Positions 6,797 through 12,970 of a stretch of DNA of 17,784 nucleotides are shown here, one piece after another. The DNA is from DATMQA01 sp035566895. Lineage in GTDB: Bacteria > Verrucomicrobiota > Verrucomicrobiia > Limisphaerales > UBA8199. Below the pieces are notes generated by a model, which saw only the letters and a program-made list of their open reading frames with translations, was not told the DNA's origin and did no database searches. The translations under genes were made by a program, and so were the position numbers. Every line of letters begins with the position of its first letter. Within the stretch, counting starts at the first letter, position 1. Location of the stretch: the NCBI GenBank assembly GCA_035566895.1, contig DATMQA010000107.1, forward strand, positions 1-17,784. The letters run 5' to 3'.

Positions 6797-7687
6797 ATGC
6801 CAATCCCTCCTGACGACCCTCCCAAGCTGCGCATGAAACCGCCGGAACCGGCGGAAGAACTGGCGCGCCGGGTGGAACACGAGCAGCGATCGGTGCTTAC
6901 CCAGCGGGAAAGCTTCCTGGAACAATCCCTGGCGCCGTTCCGGGTGGGGTCGGTTCGTTACCTCAACGCGGTGCCGTTGACGCGCGGTTTGGAGGACCAG
7001 GTGGTGTTTGCCACGCCGGCGGAATTAGCCGGGATGCTGGGCCGCGACGAATTGGATGCTGCGCTGGTTAGCGTAGTGGAGGTGTTGTTTACCGAGCGGT
7101 ACGATGTGTTGGACGGCATCGCCATCGCGTCGCTGGGGGAGGTTAAGAGCGTGCTGCTGGCGCATCGCCGGCCAATCGAGGAGGTGCGCGAGGTGTTTTG
7201 CGACCCGGCTTCGCTGACGAGTATCGAGTTGCTGCGGGTGTTGCTGGCCGAACGAGGGCTGCGTCCCGAGTTCAAGGCGCTGGCCGGTTACGACTTCAAA
7301 GCGCTGCCGGACTATGCGCTGCTGATCGGCGACCGGGCGCTCGACCTTTTGCTCGGCCCGCACGAGCACGAGATTTGGGACCTGGGCGCCGCCTGGTACG
7401 AACTAACGAAGCTACCGTTTGTGTATGCCGTGTGGGGGTTGCGGCGCGGGCTGGACAATTCGATTCTGCGCCGAATGCTGCGGGAGGCGCGCGATTTCGG
7501 TTTGGACACGCTGGAGTCGATCATCCGCAGCCGCACGGATTATGATTACGATTTCCGGTCGGATTACCTGAGCTGGCACATTCATTACCACCTAGGGACG
7601 GATGAGAAGAGGGGACTGGGGCGGTTCAGCGAATTGCTGCGCAAGCATTGCGGGAAACCGGTGTTCGAGCCTAAATTGGTGGTCTGA
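6797..7687 (+). CDS. mqnA: Chorismate dehydratase MqnA
   Basis: A 296-residue protein. It dehydrates chorismate to 3-[(1-carboxyvinyl)oxy]benzoate (EC 4.2.1.151), the first committed step of futalosine-pathway menaquinone synthesis. The family core starts at about residue 48 with FRVGSVRYLNAVPL. It continues with ELDAALVSVVEVLF, a CDPASLTSIELLRVLL helix, YALLIGDRAL and DLGAAWYELTKLPFVYAVW, the periplasmic-binding-protein-like fold of MqnA. The first ~47 residues (PPDDPPK, MKPPEPAEELARRV) are an unusual Pro- and charge-rich extension. No start codon lies right at the core, although internal GTG and CTG codons exist. It follows hicA by 24 bp and mqnE by 523 bp, so enzymes 1 and 2 of the pathway sit together; mqnB, mqnC and mqnD are not in the window. 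Confidence 0.92.
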   Translation: MPIPPDDPPKLRMKPPEPAEELARRVEHEQRSVLTQRESFLEQSLAPFRVGSVRYLNAVPLTRGLEDQVVFATPAELAGMLGRDELDAALVSVVEVLFTERYDVLDGIAIASLGEVKSVLLAHRRPIEEVREVFCDPASLTSIELLRVLLAERGLRPEFKALAGYDFKALPDYALLIGDRALDLLLGPHEHEIWDLGAAWYELTKLPFVYAVWGLRRGLDNSILRRMLREARDFGLDTLESIIRSRTDYDYDFRSDYLSWHIHYHLGTDEKRGLGRFSELLRKHCGKPVFEPKLVV

Positions 7688-7776
7688 TCAAGACAGCGCA
7701 GAGGCCTTTGGAGTGACGTCGAAAATTTTTTCGGGAGTAGGGGGGTGTGCCGCGAAATAGGGAGATGTCCGATTTT

Positions 7777-7816
7777 TAAGTCGGATTAAGTCGGATTAAG
7801 TCGGATTTACTCGGAT
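7777..7816. repeat. Tandem decamer TAAGTCGGAT
   Basis: Three exact head-to-tail copies of TAAGTCGGAT occupy 7777-7806, followed by a diverged fourth copy TTACTCGGAT (7807-7816). The period is 10 bp, about one helical turn. Confidence 0.85.
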
Positions 7817-7883
7817 CGGAGCCTCAGGTTGGCCCCGAAGGGGGGCGCCGAGGAGGGGGAGGGGGTGGGTGTACCCTCGTGGA

Positions 7884-7974
7884 GCCGTCACACCGTAACA
7901 ACCTGCATTTTACCGTGGGTTTTTGAATGCCGAGCCGTCACAAAAGGCGTCACAACCCGGCACAAGCCGTCACA
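7884..7974. repeat. Dispersed GCCGTCACA motifs
   Basis: GCCGTCACA occurs at 7884-7892, 7934-7942 and 7966-7974, with related GGCGTCACAA (7946-7955) and CCGGCACAA (around 7958-7965). All are on the same strand. The spacing is irregular, so these are clustered motifs and not a regular array. Confidence 0.55.
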
Positions 7975-8031
7975 TTCCTGGGGTTGGACCCCGCTACCTC
8001 GCCGGGAACGGACGCGGGCTGGAAGAACCTT

Positions 8032-8772
8032 TCATTCGAGCCGCGCCAACACATCGGGGTCGCGCACATCCACCCAGCATCCCTGGATTTCAAGGCCGGC
8101 GAGCTTTTGGCCAACCTCAACCATGGCACTAATGGCGTCGGTCAGCTCGTATTCGCCGCGGGGGGATTTTTGCAAGCGGGAAGTGAATTCGAAGAGGGAG
8201 GGCTGGAAAAGGTAGATGCCGGCGTTGTACCAGACCGGCGCGCCGGGCTTGAGCCAGCCTTCCGTCTGCAACTGATCCAACTGTGCTGGCGAGGGCTTTT
8301 CCACGAGGCGCTTGAGGCGGAACTGGTCGTCAAAAAAATTGAGGCCGCCTTTGGTCACATCTTCGCCGCGGGTGACGGTGATGACGCCGTCGAAACGGTC
8401 CTCCTGATAGCGCTGGAGGATTTGGAGGTAAGTTTCAGGCGGGACCAGGATGTCGCCGTAGGTCAGCAGAAAGGGCGAGGTTGCGGCGAAATCTTTAGCC
8501 AGTTCGGGAGCTTTACCAGTGCCGTTCTGGACGAGTTGCCGGCCATAGGAGATGCGCGCCTGCCATTGGTCGCCCTGGCCGAAATAATTCTCGATGACTT
8601 CGGCGTGGAAACCGGTGACGATGAAGATATCGCGAATACCCGCCGCCAGGATGCCTTCCAGGATATGTTCGAGGATGGGCTTGCCGCGCACTTTGAGCAT
8701 GGGCTTGGGGAGCTCGTTGGTGAGTTCCTTCATGCGCGTGCCTTTGCCGGCTGCGAGAATTACAGCTTTCAA
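8032..8772 (-). CDS. Sugar-phosphate nucleotidyltransferase (NTP_transferase family)
   Basis: The protein starts LKAVILAAGKGTRMKELTNE and ends WVDVRDPDVLARLE, about 246 residues. It activates a sugar 1-phosphate with an NTP to a nucleotide sugar. Family signatures are the nucleotide-binding GKGTRM...LPKPML, LTYGDILV with the metal-binding Asp, the substrate loop GEDVTKGGLN, LVEKP, and NAGIYLF. The substrate (UDP-, dTDP-, GDP- or CDP-sugar) cannot be told from sequence. Start: the TTG at 8772 falls exactly where this family's initiator Met normally sits. A GTG at 8829 would add 19 residues encoded largely by a GATTTTT repeat, but it makes a GTGA overlap with the preceding four-helix-bundle stop, so both starts are possible. 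It is last in the minus-strand run. Confidence 0.85.
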   Translation of the reverse strand: MKAVILAAGKGTRMKELTNELPKPMLKVRGKPILEHILEGILAAGIRDIFIVTGFHAEVIENYFGQGDQWQARISYGRQLVQNGTGKAPELAKDFAATSPFLLTYGDILVPPETYLQILQRYQEDRFDGVITVTRGEDVTKGGLNFFDDQFRLKRLVEKPSPAQLDQLQTEGWLKPGAPVWYNAGIYLFQPSLFEFTSRLQKSPRGEYELTDAISAMVEVGQKLAGLEIQGCWVDVRDPDVLARLE

Positions 8773-8774
8773 TC

Positions 8775-8808
8775 GATTTTTGATTTTTGATTTTTGAATT
8801 TCGATTGG
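8775..8808. repeat. Left inverted-repeat arm bracketing the four-helix-bundle gene
   Basis: 34 bp built from three GATTTTT units followed by GAATTTCGATTGG. Its reverse complement matches 9229-9262 at 32 of 34 positions. It abuts the probable TTG start (8772) of the nucleotidyltransferase and lies just after the stop of the four-helix-bundle gene. Confidence 0.85.
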
Positions 8809-8825
8809 TTCCGCATACCCGTCTT

Positions 8826-9179
8826 TCACCGCCGGCGGATGGCGGTCTTCCGCGAGGCGACGAGGATGGCGCTCAATTGGTTTGCTTCCTGCAATAACTT
8901 CTCGAGCCGGCGTAATCTGATAAGTCCACTTTCAATTAGAAGTTCCATCCACAGAGCGGATTCATCGGCTTCCTCTTCGGCGATCCCAAGTTTGTTAATA
9001 AAATCAGCTTTTGACCGGCCCCGGCAAGCAGCGCGATAGTTTGCGGCCACGGACGTGCCAGAGCGGAGCAGTTGGTCTCCGAGCCGCCGGCCCACGAAGT
9101 CTTTCGAAATGGTATTTACTACTTTAATAATCCGCAAGGCGAAAGCCTTGGTCCTTTGTTTCATTTCCTGTTCTGTCAT
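8826..9179 (-). CDS. Four-helix-bundle protein (S23/IVP-like)
   Basis: A 117-residue, all-helical-looking protein. It has the pattern of the family that includes the 23S rRNA intervening-sequence protein and the Avd accessory protein: FALRIIKVVNTISKDFVGRR, then LGDQLLRSGTSVAANYRAAC, GRSKADFINKLGIAEEEADE and ALWMELLIESGLI. The conserved R-SGTSVAANYREA-like turn and E-EADES-WMELL helix are clear. Its molecular role outside rRNA insertions is poorly known. ATG start at 9179. Its TGA overlaps a GTG (8829) that could start the nucleotidyltransferase. Inverted repeats at 8775-8808 and 9229-9262 bracket it, which suggests a small inserted cassette. There is no reverse transcriptase nearby, so no diversity-generating element. 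Confidence 0.85.
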   Translation of the reverse strand: MTEQEMKQRTKAFALRIIKVVNTISKDFVGRRLGDQLLRSGTSVAANYRAACRGRSKADFINKLGIAEEEADESALWMELLIESGLIRLRRLEKLLQEANQLSAILVASRKTAIRRR

Positions 9180-9228
9180 AGTGTGTTTTTGAGTTTCGAT
9201 GTTGAATGTTCGATCAGCGGGATTCTGG

Positions 9229-9262
9229 CCAATCGAAAATCAAAAATCAAAAATCAAAAATT
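9229..9262. repeat. Right inverted-repeat arm bracketing the four-helix-bundle gene
   Basis: CCAATCGAAAATC followed by iterated AAAAATC units. It is the inverted partner of 8775-8808 with two mismatches. It sits 50 bp upstream of the four-helix-bundle start and touches the stop of the PHP gene at 9264, filling the end of that spacer. Confidence 0.85.
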
Positions 9263-9263
9263 T

Positions 9264-10064
9264 TCAAAGGTTTGCCATCTCCCTTTGCCGCCCACTGAAC
9301 CTGCAGTACTGCGTGTAACCGCTATCACGCGCGAGGCGTACCGCGTCTTCCAGGTTCAGCCCGACTTCGCCCGGGGCATGGGCATCGGAGCCGAAGGTGA
9401 TCGGCACGCCCAGTTGGGCGGCCAATTGAAGGATGCGAGGGCTGGGATAAATCTCGTGGCAATCTTTGCGCAGGCCGGCGGTGTTCAATTCGATGGCGAC
9501 GCCGCCCCGGTGGGCGCTTTGCAGAAAGCGGGTGAAGAGGGCCGTGCAATCCTGCCGCGGATAAAAACAGAATTTTTTGCACAGGTCAGCATGGCCGATG
9601 ATGTCGAACAGGCCGGACTCGGCCGCGAGGGTGAGACGTTCGAAGTAAGCGGTCCAGACTTCCAGCGGGTCACGTTCCTTCCACCGGGAAAGGGTTTGCG
9701 GGTTGTCGATGGCCCAGGAGTCGGAGATGTAATGGACCGAGCCGATGAAGTAGTCCCAGGGGTGCCGGGCCGCCAAGTCGCGAATCCAGTCCTCGTAGCC
9801 CGGAAGGAAATCGACTTCCAACCCAAGCTTGATGACCAGGGTGGGATGGTCGCGGCGGGCCTTTACTACGTTGGCGACGTAGCCATCCAGTTGGGAGGCT
9901 GACATGCGCCAATCGTCGAAATCGTCGCGGGGCATGGGGCTGTGATCGGAGAAGCCGATTTCCCGGAGGCCGAGTTTAAGGGCCTGGGCGGAGAGTTCGG
10001 TGGGTTCGCCCACCGCATGGCGGCACAGCGGGGTGTGCATGTGATAGTCCGCAGGCAACTGCAT
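9264..10064 (-). CDS. hisJ: PHP-domain phosphoesterase, histidinol-phosphatase (HisJ) type
   Basis: A 266-residue PHP-family metallo-phosphoesterase. The HisJ branch hydrolyses L-histidinol phosphate to histidinol (EC 3.1.3.15) in the cytoplasm. The metal-binding motifs occur in the expected order: DYHMHTPLCRHA at the N-terminus, GFSDHSPMP, GLEVDFLPGYEDWI, FIGSVHYI, DIIGHADLCKKF, AIELNTAG and FGSDAHAPGEVG. The start is placed at the ATG at 10064 (MQLPADYHMHT), because PHP proteins begin a few residues before HxHT. An upstream in-frame extension of 79 residues to 10301 is low complexity and overlaps both a reiterated word (10079-10111) and the preceding gene. No Shine-Dalgarno is obvious. The family is certain; histidinol phosphate as substrate is likely but not proven, and no other his genes are in the window. 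Confidence 0.85.
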   Translation of the reverse strand: MQLPADYHMHTPLCRHAVGEPTELSAQALKLGLREIGFSDHSPMPRDDFDDWRMSASQLDGYVANVVKARRDHPTLVIKLGLEVDFLPGYEDWIRDLAARHPWDYFIGSVHYISDSWAIDNPQTLSRWKERDPLEVWTAYFERLTLAAESGLFDIIGHADLCKKFCFYPRQDCTALFTRFLQSAHRGGVAIELNTAGLRKDCHEIYPSPRILQLAAQLGVPITFGSDAHAPGEVGLNLEDAVRLARDSGYTQYCRFSGRQREMANL

Positions 10065-10078
10065 GGGGGAAAGAATGG

Positions 10079-10111
10079 CCACAAAAGAACACGAAAGAAC
10101 ACAAAGAAAAA
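10079..10111. repeat. Reiterated word ACAAAAGAAC in the PHP leader
   Basis: ACAAAAGAAC, ACGAAAGAAC and ACAAAGAAAA follow one another with a 10-bp period. They sit 15 bp upstream of the PHP start codon, in the spacer after the lipoprotein gene. Confidence 0.65.
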
Positions 10112-10176
10112 GGGAGCGACATCCGGTGACAGGCAGGATGCCGGCCAAGGTCCAAACGCTTAGGTCCTGATTTGCT

Positions 10177-10530
10177 TCAGCGGGGAGCGGGACTTGCACC
10201 ACCCTGCTGTTTTTGGATCTCCTGCTTAAGCAGATCGAGGACGTTATTGACGAGCTTCTTCTGCTGCTCGTTGAGGGAGGGATTGCTGGCGATCTGGTCA
10301 AGGGCCATCATGGCGTCAACGTATTTGCCGTAACGAATGCCGAAGGCCACTCCGCTATAGAGATTGCTACGCACCTCCGGGCTGGCGGTAGCCAACGAGG
10401 CGCTCAGTTGGGCCACGCCGTCCTGGAGCGTTTGCGGGTTTTGTGACGCGGCTTGCTTTTTGCACCCAGCACCGCTAAGAGCCAGCACGCCGGCCGTCAG
10501 GAGTCCAAGGACCCAAGTTAGTTTTTTCAC
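10177..10530 (-). CDS. Small putative lipoprotein of unknown function
   Basis: A 117-residue protein with a signal peptide, MKKLTWVLGLLTAGVLALSG, followed by AGCKKQAAS. The Cys at residue 23 (GAGCKK) suggests lipidation and export, but the lipobox is atypical, with Gly where Leu is expected at -3. The mature part is mostly helical (GVAQLSASLATASPEVRSN, LNEQQKKLVNNVLDLLKQEI) and ends in a Gln/Gly/Pro-rich tail. I recognise no catalytic motif. The start is GTG at 10530, 21 bp after the stop of the prepilin-like gene, so the two are probably co-transcribed. A link to the pilin-like protein's assembly or surface display is possible but only inferred from position. Confidence 0.75.
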   Translation of the reverse strand: MKKLTWVLGLLTAGVLALSGAGCKKQAASQNPQTLQDGVAQLSASLATASPEVRSNLYSGVAFGIRYGKYVDAMMALDQIASNPSLNEQQKKLVNNVLDLLKQEIQKQQGGASPAPR

Positions 10531-10551
10531 TTAAGGGGAATGGGGAATTGA

Positions 10552-11532
10552 TCAGGGGACCGTCCCGTCAATGGTGCTCCGGGTCGCGTGCCAGGCCCAC
10601 CAGAACCAGTCGGTATATTGTAAGCTGGGAGGAGCCTGAGCAGTTGTCCTGGGAGGCGAGCTGCTGTGGATGAACAAACCGCTTTTCCACCGGTGGATTT
10701 CGGAATGCCCATCGCCGAAGGAGAAACCGCAGGCGTTGTTATGCATGGGGCTGGGGTAATCCACAAATTGCGGCTCGGCAGCAATGACTGCCATGGCGGC
10801 ATCGTTGATAGTCCACGGATCGTCATCGACAAAAATCCAGATGTCCGACGGACTGGCGGTTTTGAAGCTGCTGGCTTTGCCGAACGTGGCATACGGCTGG
10901 TCGGCCTTATGACCATGGTTGCCATCAAGCCAAGGGCCGTTGACTGGTGAGAAGGCCGAACCGCCGTGTCCGCCGCCACCAAGCCACTGATTGTCTGCCG
11001 TACCAACGCCCTGGTTCATCGACACGCTGCGCACGACTGGAATATTCCTGCCCGTCTGGGTAGGATCCGGGCCGTTGTACGGGGCGATGCGCGGATCGGC
11101 CGGACACTTGAAGACTTTGATGTTGGCTCCAATATAGGGCGAAAGGAGGCTTGTCCTGGGGTTCGCCACGAAGTCCGAGTTGCCCGCATCGGCGCTGCCC
11201 CCAGCGCCGATACCCGGCATCCAACCGCTAACGTTGCCGGCGACCCAGCAGTAGCCTGGAATACTGTTGCCGTCATCGGGGTTGGGCGGATATAGATCGC
11301 GAAAATCTGACGTGTACATGAAGGTCGCCTTCATCAATTGGGCCAGATTGTTCATACAATGAAGGTTTAATGCCTTGGTCTTGGCCCGGCTCAATGCGGG
11401 CAGGAGCATCGCGGCCAGGATAGCAATGATGGCGATGACCACCAGCAACTCGATAAGGGTAAAGCCGCGTTTAGTCTTTTCGCGGGCTTGGGCAACCCTT
11501 CCTTGCAGAAGGAGCTTTGTCGATGTTTTCAT
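10552..11532 (-). CDS. Prepilin-type N-terminal cleavage/methylation protein, H-X9-DG type
   Basis: A 326-residue protein. A short basic leader (KTKRG, cut after Gly23) precedes the type IV prepilin helix FTLIELLVVIAIIAILAAML with Glu at +5. A prepilin peptidase should cleave it, and it should sit in the inner membrane or be assembled into a pseudopilus-like fibre. The C-terminal domain has Cys, Gly and Trp-rich segments and ends with a HNNACGFSFGDGHSEIHRW motif of the H-X9-DG class. This large, multi-copy family is typical of Planctomycetes and Verrucomicrobia, and its individual roles are unknown. ATG start at 11532, no clear Shine-Dalgarno. It heads the minus-strand run that continues with the lipoprotein at 10177-10530. 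Confidence 0.85.
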   Translation of the reverse strand: MKTSTKLLLQGRVAQAREKTKRGFTLIELLVVIAIIAILAAMLLPALSRAKTKALNLHCMNNLAQLMKATFMYTSDFRDLYPPNPDDGNSIPGYCWVAGNVSGWMPGIGAGGSADAGNSDFVANPRTSLLSPYIGANIKVFKCPADPRIAPYNGPDPTQTGRNIPVVRSVSMNQGVGTADNQWLGGGGHGGSAFSPVNGPWLDGNHGHKADQPYATFGKASSFKTASPSDIWIFVDDDPWTINDAAMAVIAAEPQFVDYPSPMHNNACGFSFGDGHSEIHRWKSGLFIHSSSPPRTTAQAPPSLQYTDWFWWAWHATRSTIDGTVP

Positions 11533-12294
11533 GCACGTACGATGTTAATCTGTCCAGGTCTCACGCCAGCAATGCAACCGAAATCTTCAAGCAAACCTAA
11601 ACTGAATTGGCTCGGGGGTAAAGGAAAAACTAATGCTCGTTAGCGCTCGCCGGGAACACCCGGCACGGTGGTCACCGAGCGTGAGCAACCAGTCTGTGTC
11701 ATATCTAGCCGGCAGTTTGTTTAATTTGAGCATTCGGTCGCAAGCCAAATAGTGACAGATAGAAAAGGCTGACAAAATCGTATGGTTATACGGCGGTAGT
11801 GTGTTAAACCTCGCAGACGCAGCCGGAAAGCCCTCCCTGTGCAGTCTGACGCCCAGGGCTAAGTCGGAATCGCTGATTTAATGGCACGTGCATCGCGTGC
11901 GGTTGTTGATGTGACTAAAGGGTGGCCTAGGTCCAGCGCGGGTTCCATCATTCAAAAGGATGATTTTTGCACCGTTTCGTGTGGTGCGTAGTTGGAGCAG
12001 CCTTGCGCAAGTTTCTTGTGCGTTCGCAAAAGTGGTGTCCGTGTTGTTTAATCCATCTTCTATTGCGTCTGGGTATTCCGTGGTTGCCACCTCTGCAAGA
12101 ATTGCGCAGCGGTCCGCGGCATAGCGAGCAAATGCTGCGCAGGCCGATGGGCCGTTCGGTCCAAAACCGCCGATTTTCAAGGTGTTTTGGATTGGCACGT
12201 CAACTGCACGAGGGGGGGGCTGAACCAGCGAGTCGCTGATGGGCGGCTCGTGTACATACAGATAACAATAACAGCAGCAATCAAGAACAAAACT
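11533..12294. other. Gene-poor divergent spacer of about 760 bp
   Basis: It lies between the divergently transcribed prepilin-like gene and the secreted Gly-rich protein. Open frames here (62 aa on the minus strand, 143 aa on the minus strand, 90 aa on the plus strand) lack any family resemblance and I do not call them genes. The clearest structure is a nested stem at 11634-11687. The base composition is closer to even than in the flanking coding DNA. Confidence 0.55.
11634..11687. other. Nested stem-loop, possible structured leader RNA
   Basis: TGCTC (11634-11638) pairs with GAGCA (11683-11687). CGCTCG (11644-11649) pairs with CGAGCG (11676-11681). Inside, CCGGG-AACA-CCCGG (11650-11663) forms a hairpin, with a weak second hairpin GTG-GT-CAC. 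It lies 102-155 bp upstream of the prepilin-like start. No known RNA family is recognised. Confidence 0.3.
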
Positions 12295-12855
12295 ATGAGA
12301 GTCAACCAATGGTTAGCGATGGCCGGCGTAACCGCCGCTTTGGGTTTAGGAGTAAACAGTGGTTTGGCACAGAATAATGGCGGGGGGCCTGGTGGTGGTG
12401 GCGGCTGGCGCAATCTGAGTCCGGAAGAGCGGCAACAACGCATGATGGGCATGATCAAAGACCAGCTTGAGATCACCGACGATGCCGAATGGAAAGCGAT
12501 CCAGCCGATGGTACAAAAGGTCATGGACGCACGGATGGCGACGATGGGCGGCATGGGCCGCGGAATGTTCGGACGGCCACGCGGCGGCGGCGGTAATGGC
12601 GGCGACAACACCCAGGCCGACCAGGGTGGACAACGCCGTGGCGGGTTCATGGGCCAACAGCCCAGCCCGGAAGCCGAGGCATTACAAAAGGCCGTGGACA
12701 GCAAAGCTTCCAAAGCGGAAATCAAGGCCGCTCTCGCCAAGTACAACGAAACGCATAAAGCCAAGCAGGCTGATTTGGAAAAGGCCCAGGCTGAATTGCG
12801 CAAGGTGCTGACGGCCCGGCAGGAAGCGATTGCGACGCTGAACGGGTGGCTCTGA
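12295..12855 (+). CDS. Secreted Gly-rich small protein of unknown function
   Basis: A 186-residue protein. The Sec signal peptide MRVNQWLAMAGVTAALGLG ends at GLA before QNN, so it is probably exported to the periplasm or beyond. The mature protein begins with a Gly-rich run (GGGPGGGGGW). A helical segment follows (LSPEERQQRMMGMIKDQLEI, then DDAEWKAIQPMVQKVMDARM), then a second Gly/Arg-rich linker, and a long charged helix rich in Lys, Ala and Glu (KASKAEIKAALAKYNETHKA) that could form a coiled coil. The overall shape loosely recalls Spy/CpxP-like helical periplasmic proteins, but no LTxxQ motif is seen. The ATG at 12295 is chosen because the signal peptide starts there. It precedes the gsp genes by 115 bp on the same strand; a functional link is not shown. 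Confidence 0.7.
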   Translation: MRVNQWLAMAGVTAALGLGVNSGLAQNNGGGPGGGGGWRNLSPEERQQRMMGMIKDQLEITDDAEWKAIQPMVQKVMDARMATMGGMGRGMFGRPRGGGGNGGDNTQADQGGQRRGGFMGQQPSPEAEALQKAVDSKASKAEIKAALAKYNETHKAKQADLEKAQAELRKVLTARQEAIATLNGWL

Positions 12856-12877
12856 TCGTGGTACGTGGTGCGTGAAA

Positions 12878-12921
12878 CGGTTAACAGGTTACATGGGTTA
12901 CATGGTTACATGGTTACAAAT
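12878..12921. repeat. Reiterated GGTTACAT word upstream of gspE
   Basis: GTTAAC, GGTTACATGG, GTTACATGG, TTACATGG and TTACAAATGG follow in tandem, period 9-10 bp. The spacer then runs 50 bp to the gspE start. A 7-bp inverted piece GTTACAA (12913-12919) / TTGTAAC (12953-12959) could fold over the rest of the leader. Confidence 0.75.
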
Positions 12922-12970
12922 GGGGCCGTGCGCATCCTGTAACCTTGTGACCTTGTAACTGCCGAAGGCC

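Larger units (their letters stand above)
7688..8031. other. Non-coding spacer between convergent mqnA and the nucleotidyltransferase gene
   Basis: No credible gene is seen. The stretch is rich in short repeats: TAAGTCGGAT decamers (7777-7816), a G-rich segment (about 7825-7868) and several GCCGTCACA copies (7884-7974). It lies between the 3' ends of two convergent genes. Short inverted pieces are present (for example CGAAAA/TTTTCG at about 7719-7732), but none is followed by a T tract convincing enough to call a terminator. Confidence 0.6.

Noticed and set aside
7777..7974. CRISPR array.
   Set aside because: Repeat units are about 10 bp and either directly tandem or irregularly spaced, with no unique spacers and no cas genes.
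7927..8790. A 287-residue plus-strand frame opposite the nucleotidyltransferase.
   Set aside because: The minus-strand protein has all family motifs; the plus frame has none and starts in the repeat-rich spacer.
8826..9179. Diversity-generating retroelement, because Avd belongs to the same four-helix-bundle family.
   Set aside because: No reverse transcriptase and no template/variable repeat pair are present in the window.
8775..9262. A classical 23S rRNA intervening sequence.
   Set aside because: No rRNA sequence flanks the arms; the neighbours are protein genes.
10065..10301. An N-terminal extension of 79 residues on the PHP protein.
   Set aside because: It runs through a reiterated word and into the lipoprotein gene, and PHP enzymes start just before the HxHT motif, at 10064.
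11878..12309. A 143-residue minus-strand open frame in the divergent spacer.
   Set aside because: Its sequence has no recognisable family, a Cys/Tyr-rich odd N-terminus, overlaps the start and signal-peptide start of the next gene, and has no start context.
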